From Paenibacillus sp. FSL W8-0426 (lineage in GTDB: Bacteria > Bacillota > Bacilli > Paenibacillales > Paenibacillaceae), in NCBI RefSeq assembly GCF_037969725.1, contig NZ_CP150203.1, positions 1,070,001 to 1,134,000 on the forward strand: a stretch of DNA of 64,000 bases. The letters run 5' to 3'. Shown here one piece after another: positions 18,548 through 26,377 of this stretch. The notes beneath the pieces were generated by a model, which did not search any database, was not told the origin of the DNA, and worked only from the letters and a program-made list of their open reading frames with translations. The position numbers and the translations under genes are program-made. Each line of letters opens with the position of its first letter. The first letter of the stretch is position 1.

Positions 18548-18730
18548 TAACGAACATCACACGTCTTATTCGGGCGATATCAAGCTGATTCCGGCGCTAA
18601 CGAATCTCAGACACCTTATTTGTGGATTTCAGGGTCGTGGTACATGGGTTTGGCTGAAATAGCGCTCCTCAGGTTCGTTACCATTTCAAGAAGGCCTGAT
18701 AATCCCGAATAAGGTGTGTCGGGTTCGTTA
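18548..18730. repeat. 183-bp inverted module of four 23-nt units (locus A)
   Basis: Units related to TAACGAAYCT...ACACCTTATT lie forward at 18548-18570 and 18598-18620 and inverted at 18658-18680 and 18708-18730. Start spacings are 50, 60 and 50 nt, so the module is symmetric about 18639 and unit 1 can pair with unit 4, unit 2 with unit 3. The intervening sequences are not conserved. It lies between convergent genes. The same geometry recurs at 57037-57219 and partly at 31859-31992. Confidence 0.85.
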
Positions 18731-18742
18731 CAGGTACGAGAA

Positions 18743-18797
18743 AAAAACCGAAACGGGAACTGGCCAATAAGGCCGTGTCCGGTTTCGGTTTTTGCGT
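18743..18797. terminator. Bidirectional terminator
   Basis: AAAAACCGAAAC (18743-18754) pairs with GTTTCGGTTTTT (18782-18793), with an inner TGGCC/GGCC stem. It lies between the convergent TetR gene and the secreted protein gene. The rest of the 18403-18901 gap holds repeat module A and nothing else I can recognise. Confidence 0.8.
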
Positions 18798-18901
18798 TGA
18801 GGCGTTTCATGCGGAGGCGAGGCGTAACACGTGGTGAAGCGTCAAATACGTGGGCTTCTCATGCGAGGGGCATGCGCCAATGCTCTCTTTACCAGAGGCA
18901 A

Positions 18902-21700
18902 TTAGCTAGCCAAAGGCAACGCTTTTGTGACTTGAACCGTAATTGTTTCGGTGCTTGTCACACCGGCTGAATTCACCAGCTCAGCACGGTACGTGTACGT
19001 TCCGTTGGCACGACCGGACAGTTCGGTTACCGCGCTTTGCGCAGAAGGCGTTGCTGCATTCAGCGCTTGCGTGTCGATCAACACATCGTTTTCATAGAGA
19101 CGGTATTCCGTGGCATTGGTTCCCCACCACAGATTCATGGTGACTTTGTAGCTGCCGTCTCCATCCCAATTGTCCTGGGAAAGCACGGCTTTGCCTGGAG
19201 CGGCATTGGCTACGGTCACGGTCAGCGTCTGGCTGCGAGTCGTGCCTTTGTCGTTCGTCAACTCAGCAACATACGTGTAAGTACCGTTCGATTTGCCTTG
19301 AATTTTCGTTTCGGCAGTTTGAGCCATCGGTGCATTGTAAGTCAGCTTTTGTGTGTCGATCAGCACGCCGTCTTCATACAGCTTGTAGCTGGTTGCATTC
19401 TCGCCCCACCACAGGTTCATGCTCACCGTGTACGTGCCTTCAAGCAGTCCGTTGGCATGGCCGTTGTTGTGGGAAAGCACCGGTGTACCCGGTGCCCCCG
19501 CTGCTGGAGTCGTTGGTTCCTGTTCTTCTTGCTCAGCCGGAACAAAATCGTCCAGGCTTCTTGGTTTCAACTGGAACACATCTTTGAAAATAGCGGATAC
19601 GCCAGTGATGGAAATTTTGTCGCCTTCCGCATAAGGGAAGGAGGACTGGCTTACACCAGTGCGCGTATCCACGCGGATGTGCGTGCTTGTGCCGTCTGCA
19701 GCTACCGCGTCAAACTCAAAGGAGCCTGCAGGCGCGGCGCTGACGATATTTTGAATCGTCACGTCTTTCAGTTCGAGCAGCTGCCCTTGATTGTCTGCCG
19801 TTACCGTTTGAGCCTCTACTGGAGCGGGAATGGAAGCCGTTCCCGTTTTCTCGATGGCAACGATATCGGTCAATTCAAACTCGGTATTATACAGCGTCGA
19901 TGCCGCAGTAATTTTCACGACATCGCCTGCATGATAACCGCTGGCACTTTGAAAGACGTACAATCCGCCGGTTTCATCCTGCATGTAAAAGGCTTGTCCG
20001 CCGAATGCGCCCGGCTCGGTCGTGATTACGCCTTCCACGGTCACCGTGGAGCCGATGGCTTTGGCACGTGCTTCGGCAATGCTGATTGGTGCCGGGATCG
20101 GTCCTTCTTCTCCCGGAAGCGGTTCGGCCGGAACGTTGGCGATCGTCACGGCATTCGTGATCAGGTTGCCTCCGTTCAGGCGCAGGCGCAGGTTGGCTGC
20201 ACCGGAAGTGCCCGGTTTGATGCGCACGTTCAAATCCTTGATGGCACGGCCTTTGCTGTCGGACGTCACGCTGAAGGCCGAGCTGTATCCATAGGAGGTC
20301 GGCCAAGTGCCGCTCTCGTTCTGAACCATGGCTACTTGCGTACCGCCAGCCAGGTAGATCCCTGCGCTGAAGCCGGATACGGTCGTATTGGCAGGCATGT
20401 TTTCAACGACGACGCGAATTTGGAAGTCTTCTGCGTTAGGCAGCGTATCCTGCTTCACGAAGCTGTATGTGGCGTTTGCGCTGGAGGCAGGTCCGCCGTA
20501 CGAGCCTGGTTTGAAGGTGGAACGGTCATACCATTTGTATCCTGCAGCAGGTGCGGCCCATGGTTCTGCCTGAGGCTCCGTGGACAGGGCAGGTGTTTCG
20601 AACGGCAGCAGTGCCGTAGGGTTGTCCAGTTGCAGGCCGGGAACCTGCGTCAGACTGGTGTAGCTTTCCTGCGTAGCGAGCCAGTTCACCATGTTGACGA
20701 GCAGCGCGGCATCGTCCACTTCTTTGAAGCCGTCATACGTTGTTTTGCGTGCGCCTGTTTCTTCACGCAAATATTTCGGAGAAGCATCCTCAACCGGGGA
20801 AGAGTCACCGATGAAGCCGGCTTTGCCTGCACCAAGTTTGGATACGGCTACGTAAGGACCTTCTTCAACGCCGCCGCCGTTGTAAACGCCTTGGTCAACC
20901 GCATTTGGCCAAGCTGCGTTTGTTTTCGGCAGGTATACGATCCCTTTGGCTTGCGTCGGATCGGTGATCGCAAGCGTGGACCCAGCGTGCATCGCTACTG
21001 CAGATACGCCTTCCGTAATGCCGAATGCCTGATCGGCAGGAACGATGTTCGTCGCGTTAAGGTCGCCGAGCGCGTTGTAACGGAAACGGACGCCGAAGTT
21101 CTCGGACAGCCAGTCCGTGCTGGTCACGTCTTTCATGGCTTCCGAATTGCTTTCCTCGGCGCTCATGCCTTTGGTTGGATTGCCGAATGCGCCGCGGCGG
21201 TAACCGTTAATGGCTTCGGAACCGTCCCAGCGGTTTTTGTTGCGGTCGGCATTGTAATGGTCGCCGATGAAGAAAATGCTGCCGCCGTTTTCGACGTATT
21301 GCTTCATGGCTGCCTGTTCCGATGTTTTATATGGAATGTTAGGCTCTGCGACGACGAACACGTTATAATCCTTCAGATCGTCATACGTGATGGGCGTCGT
21401 TTTGCGCAGTTCTTTGACATCATAGCCTTCGTTTGCAAGGCCATTGGCAAAATCGGAGAAACCGCCGTCAATAACCCAGTCCGCAGCGCCCGCCGTTTGA
21501 GCATGGGTATTGTCGAACAATACCTTTTTACCTGCATTTTCATTGACAACCTTGGCCTGAATGAAAGGAGCCGGGTCGGTCGGACCCTCTGCATGTACCG
21601 ATGCATTGGCATCCCATAATCCGAATTGAAGCGGCAAAGCCATGGATACGGCCAGAAACGCTTTTACCCCTTTTCCTCTCCAATTTTTCCAGTTAGCCAA
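18902..21700 (-). CDS. Large secreted multidomain protein (GldG/GATase-like, OB-fold, two ChiA-N-like domains)
   Basis: A 932-residue exported protein. The best start is a TTG at 21700 with GGGAGGG 7 nt before it; it opens a signal peptide (ANWKNWRGKGVKAFLAVSMALPLQ, cleavage near NASVHA). About residues 45-330 hold a class I glutamine-amidotransferase-like region (VLFDNTHAQTAGAADW, YNVFVVAEPN, YVENGGSIFFIGDHYNADRN), about 390-520 a beta-sandwich, about 535-720 an OB-fold (VTVEGVITTEPGAFGGQAFYMQDETGG) like those in secreted nucleases, and two about 95-residue repeats at the C-terminus (PVLSHNNG...MNLWWGENA and AVLSQDNW...MNLWWGTNA) resembling chitinase A N-terminal modules. No classic catalytic motif was found. 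Function unknown; binding of DNA or chitin-like polymers at the cell surface is possible. Confidence 0.72.
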   Translation of the reverse strand: MANWKNWRGKGVKAFLAVSMALPLQFGLWDANASVHAEGPTDPAPFIQAKVVNENAGKKVLFDNTHAQTAGAADWVIDGGFSDFANGLANEGYDVKELRKTTPITYDDLKDYNVFVVAEPNIPYKTSEQAAMKQYVENGGSIFFIGDHYNADRNKNRWDGSEAINGYRRGAFGNPTKGMSAEESNSEAMKDVTSTDWLSENFGVRFRYNALGDLNATNIVPADQAFGITEGVSAVAMHAGSTLAITDPTQAKGIVYLPKTNAAWPNAVDQGVYNGGGVEEGPYVAVSKLGAGKAGFIGDSSPVEDASPKYLREETGARKTTYDGFKEVDDAALLVNMVNWLATQESYTSLTQVPGLQLDNPTALLPFETPALSTEPQAEPWAAPAAGYKWYDRSTFKPGSYGGPASSANATYSFVKQDTLPNAEDFQIRVVVENMPANTTVSGFSAGIYLAGGTQVAMVQNESGTWPTSYGYSSAFSVTSDSKGRAIKDLNVRIKPGTSGAANLRLRLNGGNLITNAVTIANVPAEPLPGEEGPIPAPISIAEARAKAIGSTVTVEGVITTEPGAFGGQAFYMQDETGGLYVFQSASGYHAGDVVKITAASTLYNTEFELTDIVAIEKTGTASIPAPVEAQTVTADNQGQLLELKDVTIQNIVSAAPAGSFEFDAVAADGTSTHIRVDTRTGVSQSSFPYAEGDKISITGVSAIFKDVFQLKPRSLDDFVPAEQEEQEPTTPAAGAPGTPVLSHNNGHANGLLEGTYTVSMNLWWGENATSYKLYEDGVLIDTQKLTYNAPMAQTAETKIQGKSNGTYTYVAELTNDKGTTRSQTLTVTVANAAPGKAVLSQDNWDGDGSYKVTMNLWWGTNATEYRLYENDVLIDTQALNAATPSAQSAVTELSGRANGTYTYRAELVNSAGVTSTETITVQVTKALPLAS

Positions 21701-22117
21701 CCAAAATCCCTCCCAAAAATTAGTGGATTCCACAATCCGTTCATAGTTTAACATCCAAAATCTCACATCGTCATAACAATATGTAAAAACATGGTCATAA
21801 ATTGTTAAAACAGGTCTTATGAACCACTGAAGGGCCGTCTATGGCGACATGTACACCATTGAAAATAGGAGGGATTATCGCAGAAAACAAAGGAAATTGG
21901 AATGAATGAGAGAAATACACGGAATGGGGTGTTTCTTTGGAATTGCATTCCTGTGGTCCAATGGGGGACGTTATCCGTCTGGATTATACGAAAATGAGGA
22001 AATATGGGCTGCAAGGGATAGGCGCTTTTTCCTGGTTTCCCGCAGCCTGAATGGAAGACTCGACGCGAAAAATGCTTTTCCGCGATGCAAGATGACGATT
22101 TTTGTAAAAATGGACCG
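21701..22117. other. Intergenic region, no gene recognised
   Basis: This gap of about 420 bp contains the upstream region of the minus-strand secreted protein and the space behind the sigma factor gene. Short open frames here have no ribosome sites or recognisable domains, and I saw no clear hairpin terminator. Confidence 0.5.
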
Positions 22118-22594
22118 CTAGGAGATGATCTTGGCGCGGATCCGGTTGACGGCGTGAAAGACCGAAGATTTGATCATGCCCTCACTCCGGTTTACCAACT
22201 GTGCTGTCTCTTTAACCGAGAAACCGTGAATCAGGCGCAATTTCAATATTTCGCGATGCTCCGTGTTGGTGACAAAAGAGACCAGTTCATCGACGCCATC
22301 GTCGATTTCAAGCCCGTATGTATCACAATGATAGGTAGGCATATCTAGCTTGCTGTCGCGTCTGTGCGTCCGGGTACGCTTGCGGAAGGTATCCATGGCG
22401 AGATTGCGGGCAATTCTTTTTAGATAATAGAGGATTCGATCCTCGGGAACGTCGGCCTTGCTTTGCAGCAGCCGGATGAAACATTCCTGGGCGGCATCCT
22501 CCGCATCTTGCGGATGTTTCAAGATGTTGTACAGATACTGAACGATTTCGGATTTATATTGAAGATAGACGTGGCTGATGTCGATTGGATTCAT
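22118..22594 (-). CDS. ECF-type RNA polymerase sigma factor
   Basis: A 158-residue sigma-70 family protein with regions 2 and 4 only. The start at 22594 follows CAGAGGAGAG. Region 2 is IVQYLYNILKHPQDAEDAAQECFIRLLQ (DAEDAAQE is the typical 2.1-2.2 segment) and YYLKRIARNLAMDTFRKRTRT (2.4). Region 4 is TEHREILKLRLIHGFSVKETAQLVNRSEGMIKSSVFHAVNRIRAKI. No anti-sigma factor gene is adjacent on either side, which is unusual for this class, so the signal that releases it is not visible here. Confidence 0.85.
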   Translation of the reverse strand: MNPIDISHVYLQYKSEIVQYLYNILKHPQDAEDAAQECFIRLLQSKADVPEDRILYYLKRIARNLAMDTFRKRTRTHRRDSKLDMPTYHCDTYGLEIDDGVDELVSFVTNTEHREILKLRLIHGFSVKETAQLVNRSEGMIKSSVFHAVNRIRAKIIS

Positions 22595-22847
22595 GGGGCG
22601 CTCTCCTCTGGTGTATGTTCTTGGCCGTGCCTTGCAGTTGAAATCCATTATATCGGCACCATGTTTCCAAAAAGGACGAGGTTGTATCGGAGTTGTAACA
22701 TTTGAGCGATGGGGCTGGTCAAGTTTGGGAACTGGCGACAGAATAAAAGAAGAAGCTGGGTGAAAAGGAACGTTTCACCGCAGCATGGTTAGGGTTGAAG
22801 CCCGAATCGGGGCAGACGATAAATAGACAGGGAGATTCTGAAAGCAT

Positions 22848-23561
22848 ATGAGACCTAAACGGATTTTGATCATTGAAGACGAGGAGGGCATTCGCGACAT
22901 TTTATCGTATTCGCTGCGCAAGGAAGGTTTCGAGATTCATGAAGCGGCGACCGGCAGAGGCGGACTTTCACAACTGGAACAGCACCAGCCGGACCTGGTA
23001 TTGCTGGACCTGATGCTGCCGGACATGAGCGGATTCGATATATGCAGGCATTTGTCCGTGACGACCCGGACGCCGGTCATCATGATTACGGCCAAGTCGG
23101 ACATGCTGGACAAGGTGCTCGGCATGGAGCTTGGGGCAGACGATTATATCACGAAGCCGTTCGACATTCGCGAGGTTGTGGCGCGCATTCGTGCCATTTT
23201 CCGCCGCATCGGGCTCATCGGCGAGACGATGGAACAGCCTGTCCGCGAGGCGACGCGCCTTGGCAGGCATATCGAAATTTACCGGGACGAGCGCGAAGTG
23301 TGGAAGGACGGCGAACGCGTGCTGCTGACCAACAAGGAGTACGACCTGCTGATGTTTCTTGTGGAACATAACCGCAAGGTGTTTACCCGTTCCGAGCTGC
23401 TGGACAAAGTGTGGGGATTCGAATTTGCCGGGGATACCCGCACGGTGGACATCCATGTGCAGCGCATCCGAAAAAAGCTGGATCAAGGCCACGCGGCTGC
23501 TTCAATCATCGAAACGGTATTCGGGGTGGGATACAAGCTTGATACCCAGGTGCAGGCATGA
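22848..23561 (+). CDS. OmpR/PhoB family response regulator
   Basis: A 237-residue two-component regulator. The receiver domain shows ILIIEDEEG (acidic pocket), VLLDLMLPDMSG with phospho-acceptor Asp54, PVIMITAKSD and DDYITKPFDIREVVARI (conserved Lys). The C-terminal winged helix contains LTNKEYDLLMFLVEHNRKVFTRSELLDKVWGFEFAGDTRTVDIHVQRIRKKL. It overlaps the histidine kinase start by 4 nt and must be its partner. Confidence 0.92.
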   Translation: MRPKRILIIEDEEGIRDILSYSLRKEGFEIHEAATGRGGLSQLEQHQPDLVLLDLMLPDMSGFDICRHLSVTTRTPVIMITAKSDMLDKVLGMELGADDYITKPFDIREVVARIRAIFRRIGLIGETMEQPVREATRLGRHIEIYRDEREVWKDGERVLLTNKEYDLLMFLVEHNRKVFTRSELLDKVWGFEFAGDTRTVDIHVQRIRKKLDQGHAAASIIETVFGVGYKLDTQVQA

Positions 23562-25018
23562 GATGGACGATCCAGTTCAAAATGGCAGCCTTGTTTGCCG
23601 TGATCGTATTCATCGGATTTGCGGCCCTGCTGCTTGTGTTCAACAAAGTGAGCGAGGACAACATGTACCGCGAGATCGACGAAGATATGGTACAGTTTAA
23701 AAAAAACCTGGATATCGCGGTCAATCAATATTTTTTGCTGAAAAATAAACGCATGAACGAAAACGCCATCGAATCCAACGTGGACGACATGGAAAAGCAA
23801 ATCGGCTTGTCCATCGGGGGTGAGATCGACATCTACCGGGCAGACGGTTCATCGTTCAAATATCCGGCAGGCGATGTTCAGCCGAGCCTCATCTACCGGG
23901 CGGATGTGGAGGCGGCGATGAAATCCAACATTGCCTACGGCACCCGGATTAATAAAGGGCATGTCACGGCCAGTTTGTCCGCGCCCTTGATTAGCGAAGA
24001 CAAGGTGGTCGGCATCATTCGTTTCCAGAAGGATTATTCGAGCCTCTATCGGCGCCATCTACGCTTTCAGGATACGATCAGCGCTTTTGCGATCATAATC
24101 TTTGTTTTTGTGTTCTTGGGATCGATTCTGATCTCTCGAAGGATGACGCAGCCGATTCGGGTGCTCACGCAGCATTCGAAGGCGGTGGCGCAAGGCAGCC
24201 TCAATCCGGACATCGAGGTGCAGACCCGGGACGAGATCGGCGAGCTGGCCGTCAGCTTCTCCAATATGATTCGGCGGATTCGGCAGCAGATCGATGTTAT
24301 CGAACGCGAACGCGACGAGGTGAAACAGGTTCAGGAGCGCAGCAAGGTTTTTTTCGATAATGTAACGCATGAATTGAAGACACCGCTCACGACGATTCTG
24401 GGATACGCCCAGATTTTGCGGGATAACGGATTTACCGACAAGGCTTTTTTCGAAAAGGGATTGAATTACATCATCAACGAAAGCCGTCGCTTGAACACGA
24501 TGGTTGTCGACATTTTGGAAACTTCCGTAGCCGCCGCCCCGGGGCAGACGTTCCGGTTCGAGCGGATCAACGTATCGGCCGTTCTGAAGGAAGCCTGCGA
24601 CGATATGTCGTTCAAGGCGGCCAAGTACAACATGACGGTCAAGTCGGAGCTGGAAGATCCGCTGTATATGCAGGGGGACGGTGACAAATTAAAGGAAGCG
24701 TTTCTTAATGTGCTCGATAATTCAATCAAATACGGATACGTAAATTCGATAATTACAGTGAATGCGTTCCGGATCGGCGGCGAAATCGCCATTTTGATCC
24801 GCGATCAAGGGGAAGGGGTTCGAGAAGAAGCGCTGGAGCGCATCTTCGAGCCGTTTTATCGTGAGAATGACGTCAACCGGGAAGAAAAGGGCAGTGCGGG
24901 TCTCGGCTTGTCCATCGTCAAAAATACGATTGAGCACCATGGAGGGCAGGTCAAGATGACCAGCGTGTTGGGCAGGGGGAGCGAAATGAGAATATTATTG
25001 CCGGAGCAGCGCCCATGA
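23558..25018 (+). CDS. Membrane sensor histidine kinase
   Basis: A 486-residue kinase. A transmembrane helix at about residues 9-28 and another at about 170-190 flank an extracytoplasmic sensor of about 140 residues (with IGGEIDIYRADGSSFKYPAG, Cache-like). A HAMP linker follows (ISRRMTQPIRVLTQHSKAVAQG). The dimerisation box is FDNVTHELKTPLTTILGYAQ with His271, and the ATPase domain has NVLDNSIKYG (N box), IRDQGEGV (G1) and GSAGLGLSIVKN (G2). It overlaps the regulator gene upstream and the propeller-like gene downstream by 4 nt each. The ligand is unknown. Confidence 0.9.
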   Translation: MRWTIQFKMAALFAVIVFIGFAALLLVFNKVSEDNMYREIDEDMVQFKKNLDIAVNQYFLLKNKRMNENAIESNVDDMEKQIGLSIGGEIDIYRADGSSFKYPAGDVQPSLIYRADVEAAMKSNIAYGTRINKGHVTASLSAPLISEDKVVGIIRFQKDYSSLYRRHLRFQDTISAFAIIIFVFVFLGSILISRRMTQPIRVLTQHSKAVAQGSLNPDIEVQTRDEIGELAVSFSNMIRRIRQQIDVIERERDEVKQVQERSKVFFDNVTHELKTPLTTILGYAQILRDNGFTDKAFFEKGLNYIINESRRLNTMVVDILETSVAAAPGQTFRFERINVSAVLKEACDDMSFKAAKYNMTVKSELEDPLYMQGDGDKLKEAFLNVLDNSIKYGYVNSIITVNAFRIGGEIAILIRDQGEGVREEALERIFEPFYRENDVNREEKGSAGLGLSIVKNTIEHHGGQVKMTSVLGRGSEMRILLPEQRP

Positions 25019-26187
25019 ACAAAGGGTGGAATTGGTTAAAAGACAAGCGAGACATCGTCCTATTAGCCGGGATGCTGGTTGCGTTCGTAGGCGGGCTGTA
25101 CGGCATCGGCAGCTTGTTCGGTATCGTGTCGGCCAAACCGAGATTGGTCGTCCTGCCCGAGAGCCGCGTAGGCGGGGCGCTTGCGCTTGCGCCGGAGCCG
25201 GATTCGTCCTTTCGGCTGGAGTCGGCGAGCAAACAGCAGAACGATTTCCCGATGTTCGATTTCCGGGTTGCCGAGCAGAATGCCATTTTTTTGAATCGGT
25301 TTCGCGCTTCCTATTCGGGCGTCAAGTTGTCGATGTTATACATGGATGACAATCATGTGAAAGATATCGCGACAAACACCGATTTTGGCATGGCCCTTAG
25401 CCCGGACGGCACCAAGGTTGTGTACAGCCGCTACGATGAGAGAAACAAGCCTCAACTATACGCATACGACTGGAAAAAGGGAACGCACCGGAAGCTGAAG
25501 GATGACCATGCCTACTGGCGCGAATTCATCGGAGACGATGTGTACGTCGCCTATGATGATGATCAATATAAAAAGGTCGACCTTACCACAGGCGATCAGG
25601 ATTCGATCATTACCCATGATGAATTGTCCTCGCGTGTGTCAAGGCTCGCCGGAAATACGGCTTCGAAAGACGTTTTGACCATGCCGGAAAGCGTTGCGGT
25701 CAGCAAAGACCGACGTTTTTTCTATGTTACGGTCCAGTATGGAGAGAACAAAGAGGGTATTTACCGGATGTCGCTGAAAGACGGCGAGCAGGACGAGCTC
25801 CTGGCCAAGACCGAGTACATTCAGGAGTTCAGTGTATTGAATAATGGCAGCATCGTTATGTTGGGCGAGGTGAACGGCACGCACGGGTTATATTTGTACA
25901 AGCCGGAGAACAAGGAGTTCAAGCTGCTTCACAAAGGGGACATTTACGGATTCGGCATGGATGAAGACAGGTCGAGGATCGCCTATTTGGACGTGCTGGA
26001 CAATCAGGAAGGGCAGAATGAGCTGCATGTGGCTTATTTGAAAAACGGGGCATTATCCTCGGATACGGTGATCTACCGCAACATTCAGGATTTCTACAAA
26101 CTGCTCTGGTCCGGGGACAGTCTGTTTGTCGGAGGCAGCTCCATGGACATGAGCGAAATCTATCGTTTTACGTTCCGGGTATGGTAG
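25015..26187 (+). CDS. Membrane-anchored beta-propeller-like protein of the two-component operon
   Basis: A 390-residue protein of unknown function. One N-terminal membrane helix (about residues 14-36, IVLLAGMLVAFVGGLYGIGSLFGIVSA) would place the rest outside. The body has repeated strand patterns like TolB/WD-type propellers: GMALSPDGTKVVYSRYDERNKPQLYAYDW, VAVSKDRRFFYVTVQYGENKEGIYRMSL, FSVLNNGSIVMLGEVNGTHGLYLY and FGMDEDRSRIAYLD. The start overlaps the kinase stop by 4 nt (ATGA), so its product is made together with the kinase. An accessory sensor or modulator of the kinase is the natural inference. Confidence 0.65.
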   Translation: MNKGWNWLKDKRDIVLLAGMLVAFVGGLYGIGSLFGIVSAKPRLVVLPESRVGGALALAPEPDSSFRLESASKQQNDFPMFDFRVAEQNAIFLNRFRASYSGVKLSMLYMDDNHVKDIATNTDFGMALSPDGTKVVYSRYDERNKPQLYAYDWKKGTHRKLKDDHAYWREFIGDDVYVAYDDDQYKKVDLTTGDQDSIITHDELSSRVSRLAGNTASKDVLTMPESVAVSKDRRFFYVTVQYGENKEGIYRMSLKDGEQDELLAKTEYIQEFSVLNNGSIVMLGEVNGTHGLYLYKPENKEFKLLHKGDIYGFGMDEDRSRIAYLDVLDNQEGQNELHVAYLKNGALSSDTVIYRNIQDFYKLLWSGDSLFVGGSSMDMSEIYRFTFRVW

Positions 26188-26218
26188 GGGCAAATGTAGT
26201 AGAAGATAGCAATGATGG

Positions 26219-26266
26219 GGGTTCCCGTCTGAAAGCAAACGAGCTTTCCGGCGGGAACCTTTCAAC
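26219..26266 (+). terminator. Terminator of the two-component operon
   Basis: A two-level hairpin: outer GGTTCCCG with CGGGAACC, inner GAAAGC with GCTTTC, followed by TTTCAACTTCTT. Confidence 0.75.
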
Positions 26267-26273
26267 TTCTTAA

Positions 26274-26288
26274 TGAGAATTGTTTTCA
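26274..26288. promoter_or_regulatory. Fur box before the AraC-type regulator
   Basis: TGAGAAT-T-GTTTTCA matches the 7-1-7 Fur consensus TGATAATNATTATCA at 12 of 14 fixed positions. It lies in the leader of the araC-like gene, about 100 bp before the start codon, so iron should repress this gene. Confidence 0.65.
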
Positions 26289-26377
26289 ATTATAATATAA
26301 TGGGTTGTGGATTCAATGCCATGACCAGACACACAAGCGTATGCTTCTGCATCAACATAGAGGAGGTGAAACGTGCA

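Noticed and set aside
19037..21619. 860-codon open frame on the + strand opposite the secreted protein gene
   Set aside because: It has no ribosome site or recognisable domain and is antisense to a well-supported exported protein; codon bias of the true gene keeps the opposite frame open.
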